The notes under the pieces are model-generated. The model did no database searches, was not told the DNA's origin, and saw only the letters and a program-made list of their open reading frames with translations. DNA of 64,000 nt, from positions 16,303 through 80,302 of the forward strand of contig CACJQI010000006.1 of assembly GCA_902595535.1 (NCBI GenBank). The letters are read 5' to 3'. Shown here in pieces: positions 52,531-62,170 of the stretch. This DNA is from an uncultured Pelagibacteraceae bacterium (lineage in GTDB: Bacteria > Pseudomonadota > Alphaproteobacteria > Pelagibacterales > Pelagibacteraceae). Numbering within the stretch: position 1 is the first letter of the stretch; each line of letters starts with the position of its first letter. Both the position numbers and the translations under genes were made by a program.

Positions 52531-53645
52531 TTTAACTGCATCACTTTTCTGTGTTTGCTACCTTTGTAACTCGCTAGTGGCCGTATAAGTTTATTTGCAG
52601 CATGTTGTTCCATAATATGAGCTGACCAGCCTGTAATTCTTGAAATCACAAATATTGGTGTAAAAAAATCAGTATCAAATCCCATTAAATGATAAGTAGG
52701 ACCAGTAGGGTAGTCTACATTCGGATGAATATTTTTTTTCTTAATCATAACTTTTTCGACAATATCATAAATCTTTTCGAAAGTTTTATCTTTTTTAATT
52801 TTAGCAACTTTTCCAAAGTATTCTCTCATTGTTGGAACTCTAGAATCTCCTGATTTATAAACTCTATGACCAAAACCCATGACAACATCTTTATTTTTTA
52901 AAGCATTGTTAATCCATTTTAATGCATTTGTAGGTTTTTTAATTTTTTTCATCATATGCATCACTTCTTCATTAGCTCCACCATGTAACGGCCCTTTTAA
53001 ACTAGCTATAGCTCCGGTAATTGCCCCATGAATATCTGATAAGCTACTTGTAATAGTTCTTGCAGTAAATGTTGAAACGTTAAAGCTATGTTCAGCATAT
53101 AATATTAAAGATACATCAAATGCTTTAACAATTTCTTTTTGAGGTACTTTTCCAAAACACATATAAAAAAAGTTTTCAGAAAACGATAAAGATTTTTTTG
53201 GTTTTATAATTTTTTTACCACTTCTAATTCTATAAAAAGCAGCTAATGCTGTTGGAGTTTTTGAAAAAATTCTTAGAGCTTTTCTCATATTTGCCTCTGG
53301 AGATGAGTCTGAGGTCTCTTTATCTTCTAATCCCATTACACTAACAGCCGTTCTAGCTACATCCATGGGATGAGATTTTTTTGGCATATGTTTAATTATC
53401 TCATATAAATTTTTTGATAATTCTCTGTTATTTTTTTCTTCTTTTTCAAACTTTCTAAGTTGAATTGAATTTGGAAGATCTTTGTTTAAAATTAAATAAG
53501 CGACTTCTTCAAATCTACAATATTCACATAAATCTTGAGCAGCATAACCTCTATAAGTAAGAGAATTTATTTCAGGCATTACCTTTGAAACTTCAGTTTC
53601 ATCAACAACTATACCTAGTAAACCTTTTTTAATTTCATCACTCAT
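52521..53645 (-). CDS. prpC: 2-Methylcitrate synthase
   Basis: 374 residues, citrate-synthase fold. Catalytic histidines in AEHSFNVSTFTAR/LHGGANEEVM and GFGHRVYKSGDSR, and the C-terminal Asp region DYPTGPTYHLMG are present. The short type-II form and its place directly after prpD and prpB make methylcitrate synthase (propionyl-CoA plus oxaloacetate) more likely than housekeeping citrate synthase. Its start overlaps prpB by one base. Confidence 0.9.
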   Translation of the reverse strand: MSDEIKKGLLGIVVDETEVSKVMPEINSLTYRGYAAQDLCEYCRFEEVAYLILNKDLPNSIQLRKFEKEEKNNRELSKNLYEIIKHMPKKSHPMDVARTAVSVMGLEDKETSDSSPEANMRKALRIFSKTPTALAAFYRIRSGKKIIKPKKSLSFSENFFYMCFGKVPQKEIVKAFDVSLILYAEHSFNVSTFTARTITSSLSDIHGAITGAIASLKGPLHGGANEEVMHMMKKIKKPTNALKWINNALKNKDVVMGFGHRVYKSGDSRVPTMREYFGKVAKIKKDKTFEKIYDIVEKVMIKKKNIHPNVDYPTGPTYHLMGFDTDFFTPIFVISRITGWSAHIMEQHAANKLIRPLASYKGSKHRKVMQLNHR

Positions 53646-54541
53646 TATTCATGTCCTTCCGTACTAAAATTATAAATTTTTTCATCTAGTGAGTTATACT
53701 TTTCATACTCAACTAATTCATAAAGTCTTTTTCTTGTTTGCATCTTATCAATAACGTTATTTTGGTGTCCATTCGCATAAATGTCTCTTAAGCCATCTTC
53801 AACATTTTTCATAGCCAATCTTTGAGTTGTAATGGGATAAATTACAATATTATAACCAAAGTTCTCTAACTCTTTATAATTAAAGAGTTTTGATTTTCCG
53901 AATTCAGTCATATTAGCTAGCAAGTAACAAGAAAGTTCTTTTCTTACTTTTTCAAAATCTTTTTCATCATATAAAGCTTCAGGAAATATTATTTCAGCAC
54001 CAGCATCTATATACGCTTTACATCTATCAATCATTTTATCAATACCCTCAACACCCTTAGCATCAGATCGTGCAATGATTTTAAAATTAGAATCTTTTTT
54101 CGCAGCAACACATTCCTTGATTTTATTGACCATTGCTTCTGTTGAAATTAACTCCTTATTATCCAGATGACCGCATCTTTTTCTTTCAATTTGATCTTCT
54201 AAATGGACAGCTGTAATTCCAAATTCTTCAAAAGTTTCTATAGTTTCTTTGCATGATTTAAATCCTGTATCTATATCTACAATTGTAGGTAAGTTTGTAA
54301 CTCTTGAAATTAAATATGATCTAGTGCTTACGTCTTGTAGGGTAGTTAAACCAATATCAGGAAAACCGAGATCGTTTGCCATTACACCACCCGAAATATA
54401 GACGGCATCATAGCCAATCTCTTCAATTAGTTTTGCGGTTAAAGGATTATAAGCTCCAGGGACTCTTAAAATTTTTTTTGAATTTAATTTATCAACAAAA
54501 TCTATTCGTTTTTGGCTTGGTTCTTTGTTGACAAAATGCAC
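53645..54541 (-). CDS. prpB: 2-Methylisocitrate lyase
   Basis: 298 residues of the PEP mutase/isocitrate lyase superfamily. VPGAYNPLTAKLIEEIGYDAVYISGG at the start, the Mg-binding VDIDTGFKS and the active-site loop RKRCGHLDNKEL carrying the lyase signature KRCGH are all visible. It splits 2-methylisocitrate to pyruvate and succinate. One-base overlaps with prpD and prpC on either side show a single translated unit. Confidence 0.93.
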   Translation of the reverse strand: MHFVNKEPSQKRIDFVDKLNSKKILRVPGAYNPLTAKLIEEIGYDAVYISGGVMANDLGFPDIGLTTLQDVSTRSYLISRVTNLPTIVDIDTGFKSCKETIETFEEFGITAVHLEDQIERKRCGHLDNKELISTEAMVNKIKECVAAKKDSNFKIIARSDAKGVEGIDKMIDRCKAYIDAGAEIIFPEALYDEKDFEKVRKELSCYLLANMTEFGKSKLFNYKELENFGYNIVIYPITTQRLAMKNVEDGLRDIYANGHQNNVIDKMQTRKRLYELVEYEKYNSLDEKIYNFSTEGHE

Positions 54542-56043
54542 TAAAATATTCCTTTTTTTAAATTTCTTTTTAATTTATTTTTTTTAATTTCTATATTGAG
54601 TTTATCTAATTGACCTGGTTTTAAATTTTTTAAATTTTGTACTACTTTTAAAAAACGATCACTTTCTTTTTTTTCTAAAATACTATCTGTTAATGTTTTG
54701 AATTTATTAATATAGTTTTTTCTTTTAAATGGTCTTGCTCCATAAGGATGTGCATCTGCTCGATCAAGTTGCTCTGATATTTTTCTTCCATTATTTAAAG
54801 TAATGACAACTTTTGCTCCAAAAGATTTTTTCATAGGATTAGGATCGTGATATTTTCTTGTCCACTTTTTATCTTCATAAGTTGAAATTGATTTCCAAAT
54901 CTTTATTGTACTTTTTTTATTTGCTCTCGCTTTCGTATAAGATTTTACATGATGCCAATCTCCATCTTCTAATGCTACTGCAAAAATATACATTATAGAG
55001 TGATCTAGTGTTTCTCTGCTTGCATTGGGATCCATTTTTTGGGGATCATTAGCACCAGTTCCAATTACATAGTGTGTATGATGACTTGTGAATATATCAA
55101 TCTTTTTGATCTGACTTAAATTAGGAACTTTTGTTTTTAATTTTTTGGCTAAATCTATTAATGCCTGTGATTGATATTCCGCAGAATATTCTTTTGTATA
55201 TGTTTCAAGTATTGCTTTTTTACTCTCGTTTTTTTTAGGCAGTGGGACTTTGTAATTTGCTTTTTTCCCGTCCAATATTCTAGCAATTACGCTATCTTCA
55301 CCCTCATAAATTGGACTTGGTGCACCTTCACCACGCATAACTCGGTCTACAGCTTCAATAGCAAGTTTGCCAGCATGTGCCGGTGCATAAGCTTTCCAGC
55401 TTGAAATTTCACCTTTTCTTGATTGTCTTGTAGAGACCGTAGTATGTAAAGCTTGTTGAACAGCTTGATAGATAGTTTCAGTATTAAGTTTGAGCATAGA
55501 ACCTAATCCAGCAGCAACACTTGGGCCTAAATGTGCAATATGATCTACTTTGTGTTTATGAAGACAAATACCTTTAACAAGATTTACTTGCACTTCATAA
55601 GCAGTAATAATTCCTCTTAGTAAATCAAGTCCACTTCTTTTATTTTGTTGAGCAACACTTATCAAGGGTGGAATATTATCTCCTGGGTGACTGTAGTCTG
55701 CTGCTAAGAAAGTATCATGAAAATCTAATTCTCTAACGGCAGTTCCATTTGACCAAGCAGCCCATTCACAATCAAATTTTAATTTTGAATTTACTCCAAA
55801 TAAAGTAGCACCATTTTTTTTAGAATGCTTTAAAGCCATTTCCCTAGAAGAAATTACAGGTTTTCTATTTAAAGAGGCTATAGCAACTGATGCATTATCG
55901 ATAATTCTATTGATTACCATTTCTATCGCATCTTTATTAAGTTTTGCATTATCACTTGCTATCTCAGCTATTTTCCAAGCAAGCTGTTTTTTTTTAGGAA
56001 GATGTATTTTAGATGGATAAACTTTAACTGAATGTATTAACAA
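54541..56043 (-). CDS. prpD: 2-Methylcitrate dehydratase
   Basis: 500 residues, MmgE/PrpD family. [28 protein letters not shown] (near 110), [17 protein letters not shown] (near 170) and [20 protein letters not shown] are hallmark segments. The start is a TTG at 56041-56043 with a strong AAGGAG ribosome site seven bases ahead; there is no ATG before the conserved N-terminus. It converts methylcitrate to methylaconitate or methylisocitrate. It leads the prpDBC operon; no acnD/prpF or prpR is present here. Confidence 0.9.
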   Translation of the reverse strand: MLIHSVKVYPSKIHLPKKKQLAWKIAEIASDNAKLNKDAIEMVINRIIDNASVAIASLNRKPVISSREMALKHSKKNGATLFGVNSKLKFDCEWAAWSNGTAVRELDFHDTFLAADYSHPGDNIPPLISVAQQNKRSGLDLLRGIITAYEVQVNLVKGICLHKHKVDHIAHLGPSVAAGLGSMLKLNTETIYQAVQQALHTTVSTRQSRKGEISSWKAYAPAHAGKLAIEAVDRVMRGEGAPSPIYEGEDSVIARILDGKKANYKVPLPKKNESKKAILETYTKEYSAEYQSQALIDLAKKLKTKVPNLSQIKKIDIFTSHHTHYVIGTGANDPQKMDPNASRETLDHSIMYIFAVALEDGDWHHVKSYTKARANKKSTIKIWKSISTYEDKKWTRKYHDPNPMKKSFGAKVVITLNNGRKISEQLDRADAHPYGARPFKRKNYINKFKTLTDSILEKKESDRFLKVVQNLKNLKPGQLDKLNIEIKKNKLKRNLKKGIF

Positions 56044-56096
56044 AAAAACTCCTTAATAAAGTTTTTGTTTTAATAGTTAAAAAAAAATAATCAATA

Positions 56097-56780
56097 TTAA
56101 AGATATTCTGATATTATTTTTTCAATTCCCATAAAGTCTTTTATCAAATGATTATGATAAATTTCGGTTGTATTTTTTTCAGTATAACCGTTTTCAAGCA
56201 AAATAACTGGTATCCCTGCAGCTTTTGCTGCATTTGCATCTGTCTCACTGTCTCCAATCATGATAGTTTTATTTACATCACCATCTAATATTTCAACTAC
56301 TGACGTAAGATGTCTAGGATCAGGTTTACAATAATCAAAAGTATCTGAACCAGCCACATATTCAAAAAAATCATAAATTCCAATTTTCTTTAAAAGATCA
56401 TTTGATAAATGTTCTTGTTTATTCGTACATACAGCCATTGATATGTTTTGATCTTTACACCATAACAAAAATTCTTTTATACCTTTAATTAGTGTACTTT
56501 CGTTAATAATATTTTTTCCGTAATAATTTACAAACTCTTTAGACATTTCATCTTTTATTTTTAAATCAATTACGCTATGAAATTCTTTTTTTGCTTGTCC
56601 CCAAATAGATCTTCCAATTAAAGCTCCAGCGCCTTTACCAACTAAATTTCTAATTTCTTCTTTAGATTTTGTAGGATATCCAAATTTTTTCATTACATGA
56701 TTATGAGCACGCATAAGATCTGGTGCCGTATCAACAAGTGTGCCATCTAAGTCAAATAAAACTGTAAATTTTTGCTTCAT
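56097..56780 (-). CDS. gph: Phosphoglycolate phosphatase (HAD family)
   Basis: 227 residues of the HAD superfamily. Motif I is FDLDGTLVDTAPDL (residues 9-22, nucleophile first Asp), motif II MAVCTNK with the Thr, motif III Lys in CKPDPRH, and motif IV MIGDSETDANAAKAAG. The DTAPDL sequence and cap LVGKGAGALIGR are typical of Gph, which removes 2-phosphoglycolate from DNA repair or oxygenation chemistry. Transcribed alone, divergent from the hexapeptide acetyltransferase. Confidence 0.9.
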   Translation of the reverse strand: MKQKFTVLFDLDGTLVDTAPDLMRAHNHVMKKFGYPTKSKEEIRNLVGKGAGALIGRSIWGQAKKEFHSVIDLKIKDEMSKEFVNYYGKNIINESTLIKGIKEFLLWCKDQNISMAVCTNKQEHLSNDLLKKIGIYDFFEYVAGSDTFDYCKPDPRHLTSVVEILDGDVNKTIMIGDSETDANAAKAAGIPVILLENGYTEKNTTEIYHNHLIKDFMGIEKIISEYL

Positions 56781-56849
56781 TTTAAAAGTATTTTAAAGAA
56801 ATATTATGTGAATTAATTAAGAACTATACTTAATGTAAAGAATTTTAAA

Positions 56850-57467
56850 ATGAAAGAATTAAATTTATATAAAATTCAAAATAAACTTAGAAATAAATTT
56901 TTAAAAATAGGTGTTAAAATGATAGGACCTGAAACAATATTTTTTTCTACTGATACTAAAATTGGAAAAAATGTTACAATTGAACCTTATGTTGTAATTG
57001 GAAAAAAAGTTAACATAGGAAACAATGTTATTATTAAATCCTTTTCACACCTAGAATCTTGCAAAGTTGAAAATAAAGTAGAAGTTGGTCCTTATGCAAG
57101 AATAAGACCTGACACAATTTTAAAAGAAGGTTCAAAGATTGGTAATTTCGTAGAAGTAAAAAAAAGTATTGTTGGAAAAAAATCTAAAGTAAATCACTTA
57201 TCTTATATTGGCGATACTACTATTGGAAAATCTTCTAATATTGGTGCTGGAACAATTACATGTAATTATGATGGAGTTAAAAAAAATAAAACAAAAATTA
57301 AAGATAATGTTTTTATAGGCTCTAATTCTGCCTTAGTAGCACCAGTTACTATTGAAGAGAAAAGTATAGTTGGAGCAGGCTCAGTAATTACCAAAAGTGT
57401 TAAAAAGAAATCTTTAGCGCTAACAAGATCGTTACAAGCTGAAATTAAAAACTATAAAAGAAAATAA
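56850..57467 (+). CDS. Stand-alone GlmU-type acetyltransferase domain (left-handed beta-helix)
   Basis: 205 residues equal to the C-terminal half of GlmU without the uridylyltransferase half. Residues 1-35 resemble the GlmU linker helix followed by GVKMIGPETIFF; then hexapeptide repeats lead to the acetyltransferase active-site region VGPYARIRPDT, FVEVKKS, NHLSYIGD, NIGAGTITCNYDG and GSNSALVAPVTI, all of which match GlmU. It should acetylate glucosamine-1-phosphate. glmS, the enzyme feeding this pathway, starts three bases later. The pyrophosphorylase function must come from another gene outside the window. Confidence 0.85.
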   Translation: MKELNLYKIQNKLRNKFLKIGVKMIGPETIFFSTDTKIGKNVTIEPYVVIGKKVNIGNNVIIKSFSHLESCKVENKVEVGPYARIRPDTILKEGSKIGNFVEVKKSIVGKKSKVNHLSYIGDTTIGKSSNIGAGTITCNYDGVKKNKTKIKDNVFIGSNSALVAPVTIEEKSIVGAGSVITKSVKKKSLALTRSLQAEIKNYKRK

Positions 57468-57469
57468 TT

Positions 57470-59290
57470 ATGTGTGGAATAATTGGAATTTCTAGCAATA
57501 AACCTGTCTCAGCCAATATAATTAATTCTTTAAAAAAATTAGAGTACAGAGGTTATGACTCAGCTGGTATTGCAACTCTGTCTGATGGACATATTAACGT
57601 AGTAAAATCTGAAGGTAGAGTTGAAAATTTAGAGAAAAATTTTGATTTAAAGGTTTTATCTGGAAATATTGGAATAGGTCATGTTAGATGGGCAACACAT
57701 GGTGTACCCAATAGTGTAAATGCTCACCCACATTCATCAGATTATGTTTCTGTTGTACATAATGGTATAATTGAAAATTCAACATTATTAAAAAAACATT
57801 TAATAAATCAAGGTCATAAATTTAAATCACAAACTGATACCGAGGTAATTGTTCATTTGATTACAGAAAATCTAAAATCTTATGAATTACAGGAAGCTAC
57901 AACAAAAACACTCAAACAACTTCATGGTAGTTTTGCTTTAGGTATTATTTTTAAAGATAAACCAGATTTAATTATTGGAGCTAGGCGTGGTTCACCCCTT
58001 GCTGTTGGATATGGTCCAAACGAAAATTATCTTGGATCAGACTCATATGCATTAAAATCAATGACAAATAAAATAACTTATTTGGATGATGGAGAGTTTT
58101 GTATAATCAAAAAAGATGAAGTTAATTTCTTTAATAATGAGGGAAAAAAAATTAACAAAAAAATTTTAGAACTCTCATCACAGGAAGAAAGTTACGACAA
58201 AGGTGAGTTTAAACACTTTATGGCTAAAGAGATTGAAGAGCAACCAGTAACTTTAAAAACATGTATTAAAGAATACATAGATAATATAAATAATGATATT
58301 AATATTTACAATTTTCCCTGGAAAATTAATGAAATTAATTCAATTACTTTAATAGGTTGTGGTACTGCATATCATTCATGTTTGATGGCAAAATATTGGT
58401 TTGAAGAATTAACTTCTTTAGACGTTAATATCGATATTGCATCAGAATTTAGATATCGAAAAAATAGATTTAAGAATGATAATCTATACATATTTGTTTC
58501 ACAATCAGGTGAAACTGCTGATACTTATGCCGCTTTAGACATATGTAATAAAAATAATATGAAAACATGTGCTGTAGTAAATGTAATTGAAAGCTCAATT
58601 CCAAGAGATTCTAATTTTGTATTACCAATTCATTGTGGACCTGAAATAGGTGTTGCTTCTACAAAAGCATTTCTAGGTCAAATACTTGTTCTTTATATAC
58701 TTGCTATTAAATTAGGATCTTTAAGGAATGAGATTGAAAATAAAGTATACCAAGACAAAATTAAAGATTTAAAAAATTTACCAACCTTAATTGAAAAGAC
58801 TTTATTAATTGATAACGATATTCAATCTATTGCTTCTACATTTAATGAAGCAAAAGGTTCTATGTTTTTAGGAAGAGGTTTTTCCTACCCAATAGCTCTA
58901 GAAGGTGCTTTGAAACTTAAGGAATTATCTTATGTGCATGCTGAAGGGTATCCAGCAGGAGAAATGAAACATGGACCTTTAGCATTAATAGAGGAGGGTA
59001 TGCCCGTTGTAGTATTAGCTCCAAGAGATAGTTATTATAAAAAGACTATTTCAAATATGCAGGAAGTAGTTGCAAGAGGTGCGAAAGTTTTATTAATAAC
59101 AAATAAAAGTACAGATGAAGTTTTATCTGAAAATATTTGGGAAACTATTGAAGTAGAAAGTGCAAATGATGATTTATTACCTTTCCTTTTAACAATTCCT
59201 CTTCAAAAATTAGCTTATTATTCAGCCCTTAAAAAAGGTTATGATATAGATAAACCAAGGAATTTGGCAAAATCAGTTACAGTAGAGTAG
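57470..59290 (+). CDS. glmS: Glutamine-fructose-6-phosphate aminotransferase (isomerising)
   Basis: 606 residues, full length. The N-terminal glutamine amidotransferase begins with the nucleophile Cys2 in MCGIIGISSNK and has RWATHGVPNSVNAHPH; two SIS sugar-isomerase domains follow (GCGTAYHSC, VSQSGETADTYAAL; GRGFSYPIALEGALKLKELSYVHAEGYPAGEMKHGP). The C-terminus is the conserved KPRNLAKSVTVE. It makes glucosamine-6-phosphate for peptidoglycan and LPS. A second, diverged copy of its last 13 codons lies at 62171-62210 beyond the following genes. Confidence 0.96.
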   Translation: MCGIIGISSNKPVSANIINSLKKLEYRGYDSAGIATLSDGHINVVKSEGRVENLEKNFDLKVLSGNIGIGHVRWATHGVPNSVNAHPHSSDYVSVVHNGIIENSTLLKKHLINQGHKFKSQTDTEVIVHLITENLKSYELQEATTKTLKQLHGSFALGIIFKDKPDLIIGARRGSPLAVGYGPNENYLGSDSYALKSMTNKITYLDDGEFCIIKKDEVNFFNNEGKKINKKILELSSQEESYDKGEFKHFMAKEIEEQPVTLKTCIKEYIDNINNDINIYNFPWKINEINSITLIGCGTAYHSCLMAKYWFEELTSLDVNIDIASEFRYRKNRFKNDNLYIFVSQSGETADTYAALDICNKNNMKTCAVVNVIESSIPRDSNFVLPIHCGPEIGVASTKAFLGQILVLYILAIKLGSLRNEIENKVYQDKIKDLKNLPTLIEKTLLIDNDIQSIASTFNEAKGSMFLGRGFSYPIALEGALKLKELSYVHAEGYPAGEMKHGPLALIEEGMPVVVLAPRDSYYKKTISNMQEVVARGAKVLLITNKSTDEVLSENIWETIEVESANDDLLPFLLTIPLQKLAYYSALKKGYDIDKPRNLAKSVTVE

Positions 59291-59311
59291 ATATTTAACT
59301 GGTAATTAAAA

Positions 59312-59755
59312 ATGGTTCATAAACGAGAAATTATAAATCAACAGAAATATAACTTTATGTTTTTAAGTTGTATTGAATTTATTTTGTTGATTTTAGGAGT
59401 GATTTTACCAATAGCAAAAATCGATGAATTTTGGTTTTTTACGTCTGAATTTTCTATTTTAAGCATTGCTAAAGATCTAATGATAAATAACGAATTTCTT
59501 CTTGGTATTGTTGTTATTAGTTTTGGATTGGTATTTCCAATAATTAAAATTATTTGTCGTCATACTAATATTCAATTTATTAACCGTTATAATCTACATA
59601 AATTTAGTATGGTTGATATTTTTTTAATTAGTTTTTTAGTTTTTTCAAGTAAAGCATCGAACTTTTTTGATATGGAAATACTTTCAGGTTTTTACTTTTT
59701 ATTAGCATCTATTTTATTAGGTTATTTTCAAATCATTTTGAAAAAAAATTTTTAA
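59312..59755 (+). CDS. PqiA-like membrane protein
   Basis: 147 residues with four transmembrane helices. LILGVILPIAKIDEFWFF, FSILSIAKDL, ISFGLVFPIIKI and the FSMVDIFLISFLVFSSK segment follow the order of the paraquat-inducible protein A (PqiA) domain, though this is a single short domain without the zinc-ribbon cysteines. PqiA proteins belong to lipid-transport or envelope-stress systems. It starts 22 bases after glmS and is the first gene of the variable segment. Confidence 0.65.
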   Translation: MVHKREIINQQKYNFMFLSCIEFILLILGVILPIAKIDEFWFFTSEFSILSIAKDLMINNEFLLGIVVISFGLVFPIIKIICRHTNIQFINRYNLHKFSMVDIFLISFLVFSSKASNFFDMEILSGFYFLLASILLGYFQIILKKNF

Positions 59756-60310
59756 ATAAACTATATCAAACAACTAAATATAATTAATTTTATGAAATAA
59801 TTTAAATCAAGATATAATTTAGTATAATTATAACTTAGGTGAAAAAAATCTTAATAATATTAATTTTTTTTTGTCTTCTGCACCATACACCAATCTAGAT
59901 CTAATGAATATTATTAAGCTGTAATAAGTTATATTATTCAAACTATTATTTCTGAAGATTGTAATTCAAAATGTGTAAATTTAAATTTAAACTGTAATTT
60001 TAAGTATGCAATTTATACAGAGACAATTTTTGCATTAGATGAAGTTAAATAATTACCTATATTTTTAAAAGTATTAAAAAAAAATTCTTTATTCGGATTG
60101 AGGAAAAGATAAAAAGTCAGTCTTGGGATGATCGATGAAACCTTATCAAAAGTCTAATTTATCAATGATTTAAGTATTTTTTTCACAGAATTATTCTAAT
60201 AAGTTTAAAAAATCAATTTAGATAGGTTGGAAAAAAGATAATAACCATGTTAAGATATTTAAAAATTTAGATTACTCTAAAAAAAAATAATAGTAATAGG
60301 AGAAAATATC
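59756..60310. other. 555-base very AT-rich stretch without an intact gene
   Basis: No open frame of credible length lies here. It contains a broken reading frame for a small exported protein (59839-60052), scattered TATAAT-like elements (for example around 59812 and 59825), and further short broken frames after 60060. The strong ribosome site AATAGGAG just before 60311 belongs to the next gene. The appearance is of decayed coding DNA rather than a regulatory region. Confidence 0.5.
59839..60052 (+). pseudogene. Possible decayed gene for a small exported protein
   Basis: A GTG at 59839 opens a signal-peptide-like VKKILIILIFFCLLHH that stops at TAG after 19 codons. In the next frame from 59918 an open stretch reads AVISYIIQTIISEDCNSKC and continues to a TAA at 60050-60052, with three cysteines and a polar C-terminus. 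The two pieces joined would make a small secreted protein of about 70 residues. One stop and one frameshift separate them. No family is recognised, so this is a weak call. Confidence 0.3.
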
Positions 60311-60706
60311 ATGGCTGTGGACAAAGAAGTAGTAGAAAAACAACTTAAAAAATTAAATGCGGCAAAAAGACTAGGGGTTGGAAAAGAGTTAAAACATTTG
60401 CATGAGGTAATTAATAAAGGAGAAAATATACTTGGTCACACTAGAGGTTTTTATAATGGGAACACATGGCTAGTATGTATCACCGATAGAAGAGTTCTAT
60501 TTCTTGATAAAGGTATGATATATGGAATGAAACAAGCAGAAATTCCACTTAAAAATGTTTCATCTGTTAACTATGAAACAGGAATATTAGGTGGAAACCT
60601 TACTATAACTGCTGGTGGATCAGAAAAAAAAATTGGAAAGATGAGAAAACAAGATGTTAAGGATATTTGTAATTTAATTTCTGAGGCTGCAGAAAAAGCA
60701 AAATAA
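60311..60706 (+). CDS. Bacterial PH-domain protein (YokE-like)
   Basis: 131 residues. The second half (about 45-125) is a YokE-like bacterial pleckstrin-homology domain: GNTWLVCITDRRVLFLDKGMIYGMKQAEIPLKNVSSV and the closing DVKDICNLISEA helix. The N-terminal 40 residues are a charged helix. No signal peptide or membrane segment. Function unknown; PH domains of this type bind proteins or lipids at the membrane. Good ribosome site AGGAG. It lies in the segment inserted between glmS and its second 3' end. Confidence 0.8.
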   Translation: MAVDKEVVEKQLKKLNAAKRLGVGKELKHLHEVINKGENILGHTRGFYNGNTWLVCITDRRVLFLDKGMIYGMKQAEIPLKNVSSVNYETGILGGNLTITAGGSEKKIGKMRKQDVKDICNLISEAAEKAK

Positions 60707-60839
60707 CATTATTCAGAAAAAAAAGATCGTTGAAATGAGTAAAAAATTAATGAATTAAAAATTTTTAATTCTGAAAGACTTAATTATTATGTAAATAATA
60801 ATTATAAAATTTTTATTAGTTGTTATTAAATTTTTTTTA

Positions 60840-62150
60840 ATGAAGTTGTATTCAAAACATAAATCTCTAGTTTTTATAATTCTTTTTATATTCATTATAT
60901 CTTTCAAAAGTGTTTTTGCACAAGTCACCACTGACAAATTAAAAAATCTGTGGGGTAAAGTTACTGAACATAGTAGTGATATTCTTGATTTGTCTTTAGA
61001 CTCTCTTTCAAAATTTACCAAAGATGTCGGTAAAGTAGTAGACGCAGAATTAGAATCTTTAAAAAATAAAAAAACTAATGACGAGCCATTGGAATTACAG
61101 GATAAGGTTGATAATCTTAGAATTTATGTAGAAAAAATTACCAACCTAAAAAAAAAAGAGAAGGACGCATCATCATTTACAATTATTTCAAAATCTAAAA
61201 AAGATTACAGAATAAAAATAGATAAAGTGTTAAGTGAAATTGAAATAATATTATTTGATGGCCAGGTAGTAAATTATTCAGAAAAAATTAGAAAAGTAAG
61301 AGAAAAAATAGTCTCATTAGAAACACAAAAAGTAATCTTGAATGAGGATTTAGTATTTGCTTCAGACAAAAAGAAATTTTTAGGATCTTCAAAAAATGAA
61401 ATTAAAAATGAAATAAAAGAAATTGATCGAGTTATAAAAAACTCTTATATTTTAATTGATGAATTAGAATTTGATTTAAAGAAAAAATTAAGTCTTCTCG
61501 GTATCAACGTTACAAGACAACAAATTCGTGTAATGACAACTCGTGTTGATGGAGATGAATTGGCAAAATCATTTGCAATTTTTGATGTTACTAGACAAAT
61601 TTCAACAACTCTTGGGGAGTTAGTTAAAAAAAACTCATTCAGTGCTTCAAATACTGTTAAATATTATGGAACTTACGTTATTTTAACTGAAATTCTTGCA
61701 TTCTCTCAAAGAGAATATATTAGAAAAATTGAAGAAGTTTACAGACCAGCAATTAAAAAAATTGAAGATGATGTAGATAGTTCTATTAATTTTGCAAAAG
61801 AGTCGATCAAATCTGCAAAGTCTGACAGTAACAAGAATATTCTTCGAGAAAATATAAAATCCAATAAATTCACCTTAAAAGTATTAAAGCAATATGATAC
61901 GATTTTAGAAAAACAAAAAGAATCTTTAGAAAGAGCATCTGAGGTTACAAAAGAACAAATTACAGTTGCTTATTCTACTTATGATACCGCAGCTAACTCT
62001 GCTAATCTAGTTTCACTTATTAATGAAACGGAGGACTCATTTAGCAAAATATTAGATATGCAATTACCTGAGATAATACCATTTGAAAATACTGAATTAG
62101 AAATGAAATTTCAGGAGATTTCAGGGCAAATTATATCAGAAATTCAATAG
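60840..62150 (+). CDS. Exported coiled-coil protein, unknown function
   Basis: 436 residues. A signal peptide of about 27 residues (IFIISFKSVFAQ at its end) is followed by a nearly all-helical protein with lysine/glutamate-rich heptads (for example about 60-215 and 300-390), in the style of long periplasmic coiled coils. No enzyme motif is seen. The middle part (RQQIRVMTTRVDGDELAKSFAIFDVTRQI) looks more globular. I do not recognise the family. It ends 21 bases before the second copy of the glmS 3' end, so it belongs to the inserted segment. Confidence 0.75.
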   Translation: MKLYSKHKSLVFIILFIFIISFKSVFAQVTTDKLKNLWGKVTEHSSDILDLSLDSLSKFTKDVGKVVDAELESLKNKKTNDEPLELQDKVDNLRIYVEKITNLKKKEKDASSFTIISKSKKDYRIKIDKVLSEIEIILFDGQVVNYSEKIRKVREKIVSLETQKVILNEDLVFASDKKKFLGSSKNEIKNEIKEIDRVIKNSYILIDELEFDLKKKLSLLGINVTRQQIRVMTTRVDGDELAKSFAIFDVTRQISTTLGELVKKNSFSASNTVKYYGTYVILTEILAFSQREYIRKIEEVYRPAIKKIEDDVDSSINFAKESIKSAKSDSNKNILRENIKSNKFTLKVLKQYDTILEKQKESLERASEVTKEQITVAYSTYDTAANSANLVSLINETEDSFSKILDMQLPEIIPFENTELEMKFQEISGQIISEIQ

Positions 62151-62170
62151 AGAAAACGGCACTATATTAC

